A stretch of 64,000 nucleotides of DNA from Candidatus Latescibacterota bacterium (GTDB taxonomy: Bacteria; Krumholzibacteriota; Krumholzibacteriia; JACNKJ01): positions 372,001 to 436,000 of the forward strand of contig JACKDC010000003.1 in NCBI GenBank assembly GCA_020633725.1, read 5' to 3'. The notes below the pieces were generated by a model. It searched no databases. It saw nothing but the letters and a program-made list of their open reading frames with translations, and was not told the DNA's origin. Positions 8,996 to 17,203 of the stretch are shown piece by piece; position 1 is the stretch's first letter; the number at the start of each line of letters is the position of its first letter. The position numbers and the translations under genes are program-made.

Positions 8996-9961
8996 ATGGA
9001 GACTCGAGCCGACCGCGCCCGGCGACTGCACCGGGCTCTGACGACTGAACTTCAGCGATTGCAGCGCCTCGAGAAGGGCGCGCTGCTCTCCTTCGCTACT
9101 ATCATGGAAGATCAGCTCTACCGCGAGCTGGGCTACTCCTCGATCCACGCCTATGGCCGCGATGCGCTGGGCTTCTCCGAGCGCAAGCTCTCGGCCTTCG
9201 TGCGCATGGCGGGTGCACTCGAGCGCCTGCCGGAGACACGACGCGCCGTCGAGGCCGGCGAGCTGCCCTGGACCAAGGCGCGTGAGCTCGTGTCCGTGGC
9301 GACGCCGGCGAACGAAGGCCACTGGCTCGACGATGCCAAGCGGCTCGGCCGCCGCGCGCTCGAGCGCAAGGTGAAGGCGAGCCGGCCGCGGCCGCCGAGG
9401 AAGCGCCAGGATCCCCCGGCGCTGTTCGCGGCGGGCGAGCCCGAAGCGCGCCGCGAGGAGGCCGAAGCCGCCGCGCCCCTGCGCGTCACGCTGAACTTCA
9501 CGCCGGAGCAGTACGCGCGCTGGGAAGCGCTGATCGAGCAACTGCGCAAGGACGGCCAGCTAGACCCGAAGGAAGAACTGGTGCTCGACGCGCTCGCCAC
9601 CCGCCCCCGGGGGCCGGTGAAGCAGGCCGCCACCGTGATCATTCGTCGCTGTCCGGACTGCGGGGCACAGGCCTACGTCACGGGCCGCGGCGAACTGCCC
9701 GCCCCCGGGGGCGACCTGCCGCGCACGCTCACGCCGGCACTGCGGCGGAAGATCCTCGCCCGTGACGGCCACCGCTGCCAGGGTCCGGGCTGCACGAGCA
9801 CGCGCTTCCTCGAAGTGCACCACCGGAAGCCCCGCGCGAATGGCGGCACGAACGACCCGAGCAACCTGATCACGCTCTGCAGCGCCTGCCATCAACTCCA
9901 TCACGCGCGCGGCCTCGCGCGGACGGTTGTCGCCGGGGCGAGCGCGCGCGGCTCGCCCTGA
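8996..9961 (+). CDS. HNH endonuclease (DUF222-like), copy 1
   Basis: A 321-residue protein. The N-terminal ~130 residues are helical and basic (ELGYSSIHAYGRDALGFSERK, FVRMAGALERLPETR), as in DUF222/HNH proteins. A Cys pair CPDC is at 219-222. The C-terminal HNH domain runs from RRKILARDGHRC (250-261) through EVHH (273-276) and N290 to CHQLHH (298-303), with zinc cysteines C261, C266, C295 and C298. All expected ββα-metal nuclease residues are present, so it is probably an active Mg-dependent DNA nuclease. It is 94% identical (303/321) to the product at 59662-60627; the HNH domain is identical and differences cluster at residues 35-40. No convincing Shine-Dalgarno precedes the ATG. Two palindromes lie in the coding sequence. 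Confidence 0.9.
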   Translation: METRADRARRLHRALTTELQRLQRLEKGALLSFATIMEDQLYRELGYSSIHAYGRDALGFSERKLSAFVRMAGALERLPETRRAVEAGELPWTKARELVSVATPANEGHWLDDAKRLGRRALERKVKASRPRPPRKRQDPPALFAAGEPEARREEAEAAAPLRVTLNFTPEQYARWEALIEQLRKDGQLDPKEELVLDALATRPRGPVKQAATVIIRRCPDCGAQAYVTGRGELPAPGGDLPRTLTPALRRKILARDGHRCQGPGCTSTRFLEVHHRKPRANGGTNDPSNLITLCSACHQLHHARGLARTVVAGASARGSP

Positions 9962-9977
9962 CCGACGCCGCCGCACG

Positions 9978-10007
9978 AAAAAGCCCGGCGACACGGGGTC
10001 GCCGGGC
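9978..10007 (-). terminator. Terminator at inner end of HNH copy 1
   Basis: Stem GCCCGGCGAC / GTCGCCGGGC, loop ACGGG, followed on the minus strand by TTTTT. It therefore terminates the convergent FlgD-domain gene (stop at 10031), although it lies within the duplicated element. On the plus strand no T-tract follows. Confidence 0.8.
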
Positions 10008-10030
10008 AGGGCGGAGCTGTGCCCAGCGCG

Positions 10031-11935
10031 CTACTTGAGCAGGGTGCACTTCCGAACGATCACAGCGTCGTCCGTGCGCAGGCGAATCAGGTAGAGGCCG
10101 GACGGAAGGTCCGCGGGACGCCACTCGATCTGGTGCGCGCCGGCATCGAGCGCGCCGTTCACGAGCACTGCGACTTCGCGGCCAGCGACGTCCGCCACGC
10201 TGAGGTGAGTCTGGCTGCGCCGGGTGAGGGTGAAGTCGATGCGGGTCGCAGGATTGAACGGGTTCGGAAAGTTCTGGGCCAACTGCGCCGCCGGTGCGGC
10301 GACCGGAACCGCGGTCGGGTCTGCGAATTCGTCGATCACGATTTGCCGCGAGAGGACGCCGCCGGCGCCTTCGCAGCGATAGGCGCCGTAGTCGTTCGCG
10401 CCGACGGTGTTCAGGGTCAGCGTCGAGGCGGTTTCGCCGGGCAGCGCGATGCCGTCGCGATACCACTGGTAGCTCGCGGCGCTCAGCTGTGAGTCGAGGA
10501 CGAAGCTGGGAACATCGATGCCGGGCCCCGCGCCGACGGCCTGGTCGAGTGCGCCGGCCACGATGACAGTGGTGTTCGTCCACAGGCCGAGGTTCTGGGC
10601 ATCGCCCTGCAGGCGCAGGGTGAGCACGCCCACGTTGTCCTGGATCGTGCCCTGGTTGAGGAGCGGGCCGTCCACGGTCAGGGTCGGGCTGTAGAACTCC
10701 CAGCACTGGAGGGTGTCCTGCACAGTCAGGCCGCCCGTGAACTGGCTGTCGAAGGAGATTCGCATTGCGCCCGCGAGGACGACCGAGTCGAACACGAGAT
10801 CGCCTAGCGCGCCATGGGTGCCGCTCATGCTGATCGTGTTCCCGTTGGCGAACACGGTGCCGCCGCCCATGCCGGCGTAGTCGTTGAAGTGGAGATCGGC
10901 GCCGGGCATGAGCGTGAGCGTGCCGCCGCTCAGTGACAAGCCGCTGGAAAACGTGAGTGGTGTTTCGGCGACGACGTCGCCTCCGACGAACTCGGGAAGG
11001 AAGAGGTTGGCATCGAAGAGCGCGCCGGGGCTCGCACTCAGGTGGTGCGGGGCGTCGCCCACGAGTTCGATGAAGGAGTTGTCGATCAGGCCGTGATTGA
11101 TCAGGTCGCCGGTCAGGCTGAAGGTGAAGCTGTAGTCGTCGTGCGAGATGTGCCCCTCGTTCACGAGGTCGCCCTCGATGCTGGACTGCGTCCCGCCGGT
11201 GAAGACCGCGTTGCGCAGGCCGTCCTTGACCGTCAGCCCGCCGGTGAAGGTGACCTGATAGCTGACCTCGGTCTCGCCGAAGAGCACGGCCTGGTCGAGG
11301 TTGGCGTACTCGAGGTAGGTCCAGCCCTCCACGTGGATCGGCGTGCCGCCGCAGAAGACATCGCCGGAGATCGCGCCGTCCGTGACGGTGAGCGGGCAGT
11401 CGGGGGCGAGCGTGAGCTGGCCGCCGCGTACGTCGACGTTACCGGTGAGCGTGAACGGGGTGTCCAGGGTGAGGGCGCAGGTGGCGCCGTCGGCGACGTC
11501 GAGGGATGTCATCACCTGCGAGCCGGGTTCCATGCTCAACTGGTAGTCGCCCGCACCGGCGAAGATCGTGCTGCGGCAGAGCAGGCTGCCGCTGTTGTGG
11601 AGATCGCCGGCAAGCTGGAGGTCGAAATAGAAGGGGTCGTCGATCACCGTGCCGGCGTTGTCGACGGGCCCGCCGACCTCGAGGCGGTTGGGGGCGCCGG
11701 GCAGTCCGCGCAGGCTGCCGGCCGGCTCGACGCTGAGCGACAGGCAGGACTGGACGCTCGGCACCACCACCGGTCCGGCGATCACCACCTCGTCGCCCGC
11801 GCCGGGCACGAGCCCGCCGACCCAGGTGCTGCCCACGGCCCAGTTTCCGCCGCTGGACGTGGAGGTGATCACGCTGGCGGCCGCCGGCCACGCCAGTAGC
11901 AGCAGACTCGCGCCGAGAAGAAGCGCACGCTTCAT
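10031..11935 (-). CDS. Secreted beta-rich protein with Ig-like and C-terminal FlgD-like domain
   Basis: A 634-residue exported protein with signal peptide MKRALLLGASLLLLAWPAAAS. The start at 11935 has GGGAGG 5 nt upstream; an upstream ATG lies in the promoter. The body (residues ~25-460) is a series of beta-rich segments (WAVGSTWVGGLVPGAGDEVVI, repeated GGLTVQD/GGLTVKD, DLINHG/DLHNSG) like parallel beta-helix passenger proteins. Residues ~475-530 resemble an immunoglobulin-like fold (YQWYRDGIALPG ... DYGAYRCEG). The last ~85 residues are the FlgD-like sorting-type domain (NFPNPFNPATRI ... PSGLYLIRL ... CTLLK). Likely surface or extracellular; substrate unknown. Its promoter is clear and its terminator is provided by the HNH element. 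Confidence 0.85.
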   Translation of the reverse strand: MKRALLLGASLLLLAWPAAASVITSTSSGGNWAVGSTWVGGLVPGAGDEVVIAGPVVVPSVQSCLSLSVEPAGSLRGLPGAPNRLEVGGPVDNAGTVIDDPFYFDLQLAGDLHNSGSLLCRSTIFAGAGDYQLSMEPGSQVMTSLDVADGATCALTLDTPFTLTGNVDVRGGQLTLAPDCPLTVTDGAISGDVFCGGTPIHVEGWTYLEYANLDQAVLFGETEVSYQVTFTGGLTVKDGLRNAVFTGGTQSSIEGDLVNEGHISHDDYSFTFSLTGDLINHGLIDNSFIELVGDAPHHLSASPGALFDANLFLPEFVGGDVVAETPLTFSSGLSLSGGTLTLMPGADLHFNDYAGMGGGTVFANGNTISMSGTHGALGDLVFDSVVLAGAMRISFDSQFTGGLTVQDTLQCWEFYSPTLTVDGPLLNQGTIQDNVGVLTLRLQGDAQNLGLWTNTTVIVAGALDQAVGAGPGIDVPSFVLDSQLSAASYQWYRDGIALPGETASTLTLNTVGANDYGAYRCEGAGGVLSRQIVIDEFADPTAVPVAAPAAQLAQNFPNPFNPATRIDFTLTRRSQTHLSVADVAGREVAVLVNGALDAGAHQIEWRPADLPSGLYLIRLRTDDAVIVRKCTLLK

Positions 11936-11962
11936 GGGGACCTCCCGGTTTGGCCTGGACCG

Positions 11963-11991
11963 ATTGTACATTAATCGGAATTATTGGGCAA
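11963..11991 (-). promoter_or_regulatory. Sigma70-type promoter of the 10031-11935 gene
   Basis: TTGCCC (11986-11991), 17-bp spacer, TACAAT (11963-11968), in an AT-rich patch about 28 nt before the start codon. Confidence 0.65.
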
Positions 11992-12071
11992 TGCCGGACA
12001 TAGCGCGCAGCCCTGGCCAGCGGGCGAGGGACTCGCTAGGCTCGGAATGCAGCGGGCAAAGGAGGTCGCCG

Positions 12072-12377
12072 ATGCTGCATCGAATCGTGGGGATGGTTCT
12101 GCTGCTGAGCGTGTCGCTGCTGTTGAGCTGCGCCGCTGGACCCAACGAGCTGCGTCAGACGCCGGACGAGACCGGCGAGGTGGCGGGCTTCTGGCTCGGG
12201 CTCTGGCAAGGGATCATCCTGCCCTTCGCGTTCATCGTGTCGCTGTTCAACGACGGCGTGTCGGTCTACGACGCGCACAACAACGGGCACCTCTACGACC
12301 TGGGCTTCGTGCTGGGCGCGATGCTCATCCTGGGCAGCGGCGGCAAGTCCACGCGCCGGCGCAAGCGGAAGGACTAG
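12072..12377 (+). CDS. Small conserved lipoprotein with membrane segment
   Basis: A 101-residue product. The start at 12072 is preceded by AAAGGAGG at good spacing. Residues 1-19 form a lipoprotein signal ending at LLLSC. The middle, GFWLGLWQGIILPFAFIVSL, is hydrophobic, followed by NDGVSVYDAHNNGHLYDLG and a second hydrophobic stretch FVLGAMLILG; the tail is strongly basic (KSTRRRKRKD). The pattern 'GFWLGLWxG ... PFxFIVSLF ... NNG ... YDxGF' is familiar from uncharacterised small membrane proteins in many phyla; I know no function. It converges on the gene at 12386 with only 8 nt between stops. Confidence 0.8.
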   Translation: MLHRIVGMVLLLSVSLLLSCAAGPNELRQTPDETGEVAGFWLGLWQGIILPFAFIVSLFNDGVSVYDAHNNGHLYDLGFVLGAMLILGSGGKSTRRRKRKD

Positions 12378-12385
12378 CCAGGGCA

Positions 12386-13342
12386 TCAGCGGTAGAGCGA
12401 TTTGACGCGGCTCCAGCTCATCAGCTCCGCCCCCGGGGGCGGCGTCACGCCCGTAGGATCCAGCACGCGAAACTCCACCGGCAGGCAGCGCGAGATCCAC
12501 ATCGTGTGCGCGCGCAGCCTGGCGGTGTAGAGCCCCGGTTCGAGGCCGGTGGCGTCCGCCGTCAGCGTGACGTCGAAGTAGTCGTGCTCGACGAGCTTGT
12601 GCACGGCGCTGAGCCAGGGGGCCGTGGTGTCGAGCTGCACCTGGGACCAGCAGAGGTCGATCCCGTTCACCTCGGTCGAAGCGACGGCGCTGGCGCCGGG
12701 CGGCGCGCTGAGTTCGAGGGACTCGGTCGGGAAGAAGGGGCTGCAGGGCGGCAGGTAGCCACAGTGGAAGCGCGTGTACTCGCAGTCCTCGCCGAGCTCG
12801 GCGAAGCAGAAGACCGGGTAGGTCTGCACGGTCGTGGGCGGACAGCCCAGCGTCACCGTGCTCCCGTTGTGGTACTCGGCCCAGAAGCGTCCCGGCTCGG
12901 TGGCGTTGAACACGAAGCGCGCCATCAGGAACACGCCGCCGTCCTCGATCGGCAGGTTCGGGCAGTCCCACCACTCGAGGGTGAGCGCGTGGGGAGAGCC
13001 GGTCCAGTCGAGTTGGCCCCAGTCCGCGGAGCAGCCGTCGGCGTCGAGGAGTTGCCAGGCCTCGGGCCAGTGAAGCTCCGTGTGAAGACTCGAGAGCCGC
13101 ACCGGCTGGTGGGACTGCTGCCAGTAGATGGGCTGGAAGTAGAGGAGAAACTCCACCTGCCCAAGGGCCAGCGCGCTGCCCTCGATGTCGTCGCAGTGCG
13201 TGATCGGGCTGTCGCAGTTCCAGGCCGGCGTCTGCACGTGGACTTCGAGCGCGGCGTCCGGCGTGACGTCCGCGCGCGCGGGCAGGCCGCCCGCGATCGA
13301 CAGGCCACCCAGCACCAGCACCCACGAGAAGACGCTACGCAT
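12386..13342 (-). CDS. Secreted protein of unknown function with KSLYR C-terminus
   Basis: A 318-residue exported protein (signal peptide MRSVFSWVLVLGGLSIAGGLPARA; GGGAGG 7 nt upstream of the ATG). It is rich in Trp and Cys (WNCDSPITHCDD, WWDCPN, CEYTRFHCGYLPPC), suggesting disulfides, and looks like a cohesin- or NHL-type beta domain; I recognise no family. It lacks the FlgD-like domain of its neighbours and instead ends in MSWSRVKSLYR, close to the SMSGLKALFR end of the protein at 44290-45228. A palindromic repeat copy lies in its last codons (encoding PPGA). Confidence 0.8.
   Translation of the reverse strand: MRSVFSWVLVLGGLSIAGGLPARADVTPDAALEVHVQTPAWNCDSPITHCDDIEGSALALGQVEFLLYFQPIYWQQSHQPVRLSSLHTELHWPEAWQLLDADGCSADWGQLDWTGSPHALTLEWWDCPNLPIEDGGVFLMARFVFNATEPGRFWAEYHNGSTVTLGCPPTTVQTYPVFCFAELGEDCEYTRFHCGYLPPCSPFFPTESLELSAPPGASAVASTEVNGIDLCWSQVQLDTTAPWLSAVHKLVEHDYFDVTLTADATGLEPGLYTARLRAHTMWISRCLPVEFRVLDPTGVTPPPGAELMSWSRVKSLYR
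12427..12442. repeat. Palindromic repeat copy in the 3' end of a CDS
   Basis: CCGCCCCCGGGGGCGG (16-bp palindrome; core 12429-12440), read as PPGA, a different frame from the APGG copies in alkA. Confidence 0.8.
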
Positions 13343-13402
13343 CCCCGCACCTCCCGGTCGGCGCAGGGAGTGTAGTCCCGCTTCCGGCCGCCGTCGAGGG
13401 GC

Positions 13403-14005
13403 TCAGGGGCGCCAGCGCACCGTCACGTCGTGCTGCGGCCAGAACTCGCAGGCCTCGTAGACGTAACGACCGGCACACGCCGAGTCGGGCAGGAAGGGGA
13501 AGCTGAACTCCAGCGGCCGGGCGCCCTGCGGCAGCCGGATCCCGAAGCCTGCGTAGTTCAGGGGCCGTCCCCAGCCGCCCACCGTGGTGACGATGTAGCG
13601 CGCGTAGTCCGTGCGCCGCGCCTGCCGGTAGACGGCCTCGAGCACCAGGGTGTCGGCCGTGCACGGCGGCACCCAGAGCCGCACGGCCGAGGCGCCGGGC
13701 ATGGGCTCCCAGCGGATGGGTGCGGGCGGATCGCCGGCGACGCGCGCGTCGATCATGCGCCAGCCGCCGAGCAGGGAGTCGACGGGGAAGGGAAAGACCA
13801 GCGGTGTCGGGCGCTCCGTGCGTCCGCGGCAGCGCATCACGTAGCGCGCGTCCACCTGCAGGCTGTCGGGGACGATCGTGAGCTCCACCCACTCCGAGTC
13901 GAAGAGCAGCGGGAACGCCCCCGGGGGCGAAGGGTGTCGGGGCTGCCCGGCGGCTACCAGTGCCGGCAGGAGCACAGCGATGGCCAGTGCGCCGATGGGT
14001 CGCAT
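13403..14005 (-). CDS. Secreted protein of unknown function
   Basis: A 200-residue exported protein starting at MRPIGALAIAVLLPALVAAG, with GGGAGGGGG directly upstream. The open frame extends further upstream on alternative starts, but only this one gives a signal peptide and ribosome site. The mature part is beta-rich (SLQVDARYVMRCRGR, LVFPFPVDSLLGGWRM, LNYAGFGIRLPQG) and resembles the N-terminal part of membrane-anchored DUF4424-like or 'hydrolase-inhibitor' proteins only vaguely, so no function is assigned. It lies 60 nt downstream of the 12386-13342 gene on the same strand. A palindrome copy (13916-13929) encodes PPGA near the N-terminus of the mature protein. Confidence 0.75.
   Translation of the reverse strand: MRPIGALAIAVLLPALVAAGQPRHPSPPGAFPLLFDSEWVELTIVPDSLQVDARYVMRCRGRTERPTPLVFPFPVDSLLGGWRMIDARVAGDPPAPIRWEPMPGASAVRLWVPPCTADTLVLEAVYRQARRTDYARYIVTTVGGWGRPLNYAGFGIRLPQGARPLEFSFPFLPDSACAGRYVYEACEFWPQHDVTVRWRP
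13916..13929. repeat. Palindromic repeat copy in a CDS
   Basis: CGCCCCCGGGGGCG (core 13917-13928), read as PPGA just after the predicted signal peptide. Confidence 0.8.
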
Positions 14006-14086
14006 TCCCCCTCCCTTCGCCCACCGAGTATAGCGCCACGGCGCCCCAGCGGCGAAACGGAGCCGAAATGCGCCATAGCGAGATCT

Positions 14087-14115
14087 TTGCGATTTCTTGG
14101 TGGTTGCGCTATGCT
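14087..14115 (+). promoter_or_regulatory. Promoter of the intradiol dioxygenase gene
   Basis: TTGCGA (14087-14092), 17-bp spacer, TATGCT (14110-14115), 28 nt before the ATG. Confidence 0.6.
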
Positions 14116-14143
14116 CGGGGACCCTCAGCCACGGAGTGTCGCC

Positions 14144-15127
14144 ATGGAACGTCGCAGCCTGCTCAAGACCCTGCTTCTCGGCCTCGGCTATGCCTCGCTG
14201 CCGCGCCCCGTGCGCAGGGCCTTCGCGCGAGGGGCGACGCGTTCGCCGCGGGACGGGAGCAGTTGCTGGATCACGCCCGAGGAGACGGCCGGCCCCTTCT
14301 ACTTCGATCCGAACCTGCTGCGGCAGGACATCCGCGAGGACCGGCTGGGCGTGCCGCTCGATCTCGAGATGACCGTCATCGACGAGAACTGCGTCCCCGT
14401 GCCCGGCGTGCTCGTGGACGTCTGGCACTGCGACCGGGGCGGCTGCTACTCGGGCTACAGCCAGGTCACCTGCAACGCCGTGGGCGAGACCTTCCTCCGC
14501 GGCACCCAGCTCAGCGACGCCGAGGGCAAGGTGCGCTTCACCACCGTCTACCCGGGCTGGTACCCGGGGCGGGCGACGCACATCCACTTCAAGGCGCGCA
14601 GCGAGGACGCCATCTACAAGACGTCGCAGTTCGCGTTCCTCGACAGCGTGAACGACACGGTCTACGCCTCGCCGCTCTACGCCGACCGCGGGCCCAATCC
14701 CACGAGCAACGCGCAGGACGGCATCTTCCACGCCGACGAACCGCTCTACCTCACGGCCGAGGCCAACGGCGATCCGGCCAACGGCTACCAGGCCGCCTTC
14801 ACCATGGGGCTCGAGGCGGGGATCACGAGCGTGGAGGCCGACTCCGCGGAGGACGCCCTGGAACTGGCGGGCTGGCCCACGGCCTTCCGCCGGCAGGCGA
14901 CGCTCGAGGCCTCGCTGGGCAGCGCCGGGGAGATCGCGCTCAGCATCCACGATGCGCAGGGGCGGCGGTTGCGTCGATTGGCCGCGGGCTACCGCGAGGC
15001 CGGGCGTTTCCGCATCAGCTGGGACGGCCGCGACGAGCAAGGCCGCAACCTGCCGGCGGGCGTCTACCTGGCGGTGCTGGAGCAGGCGGGACGCAAGTCC
15101 ACCGCGCGGCTGGTCAGGCTGCGCTAG
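14144..15127 (+). CDS. Tat-exported intradiol ring-cleavage dioxygenase fused to a FlgD-like domain
   Basis: A 327-residue protein. It begins MERRSLLKTLLLGLGYASL, a twin-arginine signal. Residues ~45-220 are an intradiol dioxygenase fold (TPEETAGPFYFD, GVLVDVWHCDRGGCYSGYS, PGWYPGRATHIHFKA); the Tyr/Tyr/His/His Fe(III) ligands of protocatechuate and catechol dioxygenases are visible in the WYPGR and HIHFK motifs. Export with a folded metal cofactor fits the Tat signal. Residues ~245-327 are the second half of a FlgD-like domain (IHDAQGRRLRRL ... WDGRDEQGRNLPAGVYL ... RLVRLR) without the PNPFNP motif. Aromatic-ring cleavage outside the cytoplasm is the likely role; the natural substrate is unknown. 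No catechol-pathway genes are adjacent. Confidence 0.88.
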   Translation: MERRSLLKTLLLGLGYASLPRPVRRAFARGATRSPRDGSSCWITPEETAGPFYFDPNLLRQDIREDRLGVPLDLEMTVIDENCVPVPGVLVDVWHCDRGGCYSGYSQVTCNAVGETFLRGTQLSDAEGKVRFTTVYPGWYPGRATHIHFKARSEDAIYKTSQFAFLDSVNDTVYASPLYADRGPNPTSNAQDGIFHADEPLYLTAEANGDPANGYQAAFTMGLEAGITSVEADSAEDALELAGWPTAFRRQATLEASLGSAGEIALSIHDAQGRRLRRLAAGYREAGRFRISWDGRDEQGRNLPAGVYLAVLEQAGRKSTARLVRLR

Positions 15128-15136
15128 CGCGAGCGC

Positions 15137-16342
15137 TCAGTCCGCGCGCGGCAGCGCGAGGCGCAGCACCCCGACCCCGAGCAGCGCCGAGAGTATCGAC
15201 CCGCCGAACACGCCCAGCCGCGTGGCCACGGCGTAGTCGCCGGGCTGTCCCTCGAAGGCGAGCATGCCGATGAAGAGGCTCATCGTGAAGCCGATCCCCG
15301 CGAGCAGGCCCACGCCGAGCAGCGCCGGCCAGCTGACGCCGGCCGGCAGTCGCGCCACGCCGAGGAGCACCGCCAGGGCGGAGAAGCCGAAGACGCCCAC
15401 CGTCTTGCCGAGCACGAGTCCGAGCGTGATGCCGAGCGAGACCGGCCCCAGCCACAGCTCGGCGCCCACCCCGCGAAAGCTCACGCCGGCGTTCGCGAAG
15501 GCGAAGAGCGGCAGGATGAGGTAGGCCACCCACGGGTGCAGGATGTGCTCGAGGTGCCGCAGCGGCGAGTGCCCTTCCGCGTCGCGGGCGCGCAGCGGGA
15601 TGGCGAAGCCCGTCACCACGCCGGCCAGCGTGGCGTGGATGCCCGACTTCAGGACGCAGATCCAGATGAAGGTCCCCACCAGGAAGTAGGCGCCCAGGCG
15701 CGTGACCCGCCGCCGATTGAGCGCGACGAGCCCCACCACACCCACCAGCCCGAGGCCCAGGGCCAGCAGCGAGAGCTTCTGCGTGTAGAAGAGCGCGATG
15801 ATGAGAATGGCGCCCAGGTCGTCCACCACCGCCACCGCGGTGAGGAAGACCTTGAGCCCCAGCGGCGCGCGCGAGCCGAGCAGCGCCAGGACGCCCAGCG
15901 AGAAGGCGATGTCCGTCGCCGCGGGAATCGCCCAGCCGCCGCGGGCCACCGGGTCGGCCTGCGCCATCGCCAGGTAGACCGCCGCCGGCACGAGGATGCC
16001 GCCGATGGACGCCAGCACCGGCAGCACGAGGCGCTGCGCGCCGGCGAGCTCGCCCTCGAGGATCTCGCGCTTGATCTCCAGGGCGACCAGCAGGAAGAAG
16101 ATGGCCATCAGGCCGTCATTCACCAGCAGCAGGAAGTTCTTGTGCAGCTCGAGTCCGCCCAGCGTCAGCTCCACGGGCAGGTCGAGCAGCGCCTGGTAGA
16201 GACGCGCCAGGCCGGGCAGATTGGCTGCGAGCACGGCGAGCAGCGCCGCGAACATCAGGAGGATGCCGCCGGCCGACTGCAGCTTCAGGAAGCGCTGCAG
16301 CATCTGCAGCACATCGGCGCCACCGCCCTGGGATCTCGACAC
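15137..16342 (-). CDS. nhaA: Na+/H+ antiporter NhaA
   Basis: A 401-residue inner-membrane antiporter exchanging external protons for internal Na+ or Li+. About 12 hydrophobic segments are evident. Hallmarks are LHKNFLLLVNDGLMAIFFL, ALEIKREILEGEL, PAATDIAFSLGVL and AVAVVDDLGAI (the conserved Asp pair that carries the ions), ending with GIGFTMSLFI. The GTG at 16342 has AGGAGG 4 nt upstream and is preferred over the ATG 13 codons later. The length matches the family. It converges with the dioxygenase gene, with 9 nt between stop codons. Confidence 0.95.
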   Translation of the reverse strand: MSRSQGGGADVLQMLQRFLKLQSAGGILLMFAALLAVLAANLPGLARLYQALLDLPVELTLGGLELHKNFLLLVNDGLMAIFFLLVALEIKREILEGELAGAQRLVLPVLASIGGILVPAAVYLAMAQADPVARGGWAIPAATDIAFSLGVLALLGSRAPLGLKVFLTAVAVVDDLGAILIIALFYTQKLSLLALGLGLVGVVGLVALNRRRVTRLGAYFLVGTFIWICVLKSGIHATLAGVVTGFAIPLRARDAEGHSPLRHLEHILHPWVAYLILPLFAFANAGVSFRGVGAELWLGPVSLGITLGLVLGKTVGVFGFSALAVLLGVARLPAGVSWPALLGVGLLAGIGFTMSLFIGMLAFEGQPGDYAVATRLGVFGGSILSALLGVGVLRLALPRAD

Positions 16343-16376
16343 GGGACCTCCTCGGCCGGCCGCGCCTGGCGCGGCG

Positions 16377-16814
16377 TCAGGTTCTCGAGCCCTTGCTCTT
16401 GGGCACGTCGTGGCTGCGGTTGTACTTGATCGCCGCGCGGACGAGCGCCTTGAAGGCCGTCTTGTCGAGCGCGTCACCCTCGTGTAGGTCGATGGCCCGC
16501 CACTTGTTCCCTTCGAGACCCGCATTGAAGAGGCCCTTGGGGTCGTCGAGCTGCGCGCCGTGGTGGAAGGTGATCTTCACCTTGCCCTTGAAGGCGCCCG
16601 CGTTGGCGATCATCCCGTCGCGGGACCAGACCGGCGCCCCGCGCCACTTCCAGTCCTCCACCACCTCGGGATCCACCGCGTGGATGAGCGCGCGGATCTC
16701 GGCCAGCCGCTCGCCGCGCCAGTCGTCGAGGGCCGCGATCATCGCGTCGATCTGCTTGCTGGCCGCCGAGCGGGCGGCGGGGCTGTCGCTGGTTTTCGAC
16801 GTTTTCCCGGGCAT
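16377..16814 (-). CDS. DUF1801 domain protein
   Basis: A 145-residue cytoplasmic protein. The DUF1801/YdhG-like core is seen in the pattern VEDWKWRGAPVWSRDGMIANAG ... VKITFHHGAQLDDPKGLFNAGLEG ... RAIDLHEGD, followed by a Lys-rich tail. The family is common in bacteria and its biochemical role is not established. The start at 16814 has GGAGG upstream and its A overlaps the TGA of the preceding membrane-protein gene (TGATG), so the two are translationally coupled. Confidence 0.88.
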   Translation of the reverse strand: MPGKTSKTSDSPAARSAASKQIDAMIAALDDWRGERLAEIRALIHAVDPEVVEDWKWRGAPVWSRDGMIANAGAFKGKVKITFHHGAQLDDPKGLFNAGLEGNKWRAIDLHEGDALDKTAFKALVRAAIKYNRSHDVPKSKGSRT

Positions 16815-17089
16815 CAGCGAGTCCTCCGTCCAGCCGGCGTCAGCGGCTCGAGGTTGAAGCGTCCGTAGGCGAGGAACGCCGCCAGGAGACCGATGGCCAG
16901 GCTCCAGACCAGCGGGTTCGTCGCGGCGATGGCGAGCGAGGTCTTCGCATAGAACGCCGCCAGGCCGAGGGCCTCCACGGCGAGCAGGGTCGCGGCGATC
17001 GGGGTCAGCCGCGGTGCGCGCCGCACGCCGGCCGGAATCACCATCAGCAGCGCGAGGACGATCTGCAAGATCCACAGCAAGGCGTTCAT
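16814..17089 (-). CDS. Small integral membrane protein
   Basis: A 91-residue product with three hydrophobic segments (LLWILQIVLALLMVIPAG, TPIAATLLAVEALGLAAF, WSLAIGLLAAFLAYG) and a short basic tail. It resembles the short DoxX/DUF4345-like membrane proteins only in layout; no motif allows a functional call. AGGAGG lies 8 nt before the ATG. First gene of a two-gene unit with the DUF1801 protein. Confidence 0.75.
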   Translation of the reverse strand: MNALLWILQIVLALLMVIPAGVRRAPRLTPIAATLLAVEALGLAAFYAKTSLAIAATNPLVWSLAIGLLAAFLAYGRFNLEPLTPAGRRTR

Positions 17090-17203
17090 CGACGCGACCT
17101 CCTACGGCGGTGCAGCGCAGTCTAGTCGCGGCCCGGCGCGCTGTCAAAGCGGCGCGCCACCGGGACTTGTGGACCCTCAAGGCGCGAACGGCACCCCTCG
17201 CCG

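Larger units (their letters stand above)
8791..10007 (+). mobile_element. HNH endonuclease element, copy 1
   Basis: A 1,217-bp unit repeated with no net length change, in reverse orientation, at 59616-60832. It opens with a palindrome (18-bp form at 8790-8807), has a second palindrome 66 bp later (core 8859-8870), an AT-rich promoter with an inverted repeat (8921-8955), the HNH gene (8996-9961) holding two more palindrome cores (9603-9614, 9701-9712), and ends at a 10-bp-stem hairpin (9983-10007). Sequence similarity to the other copy stops at both ends. No target-site duplication and no transposase are visible. The organisation recalls DUF222/HNH multicopy repeats such as REP13E12 of Mycobacterium, but that is analogy only. 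Confidence 0.75.

Noticed and set aside
8781..10020. Target-site duplication around the HNH element
   Set aside because: Flanks of both copies were compared; no matching direct repeat was found beyond short coincidences, so a cut-and-paste origin is not supported.
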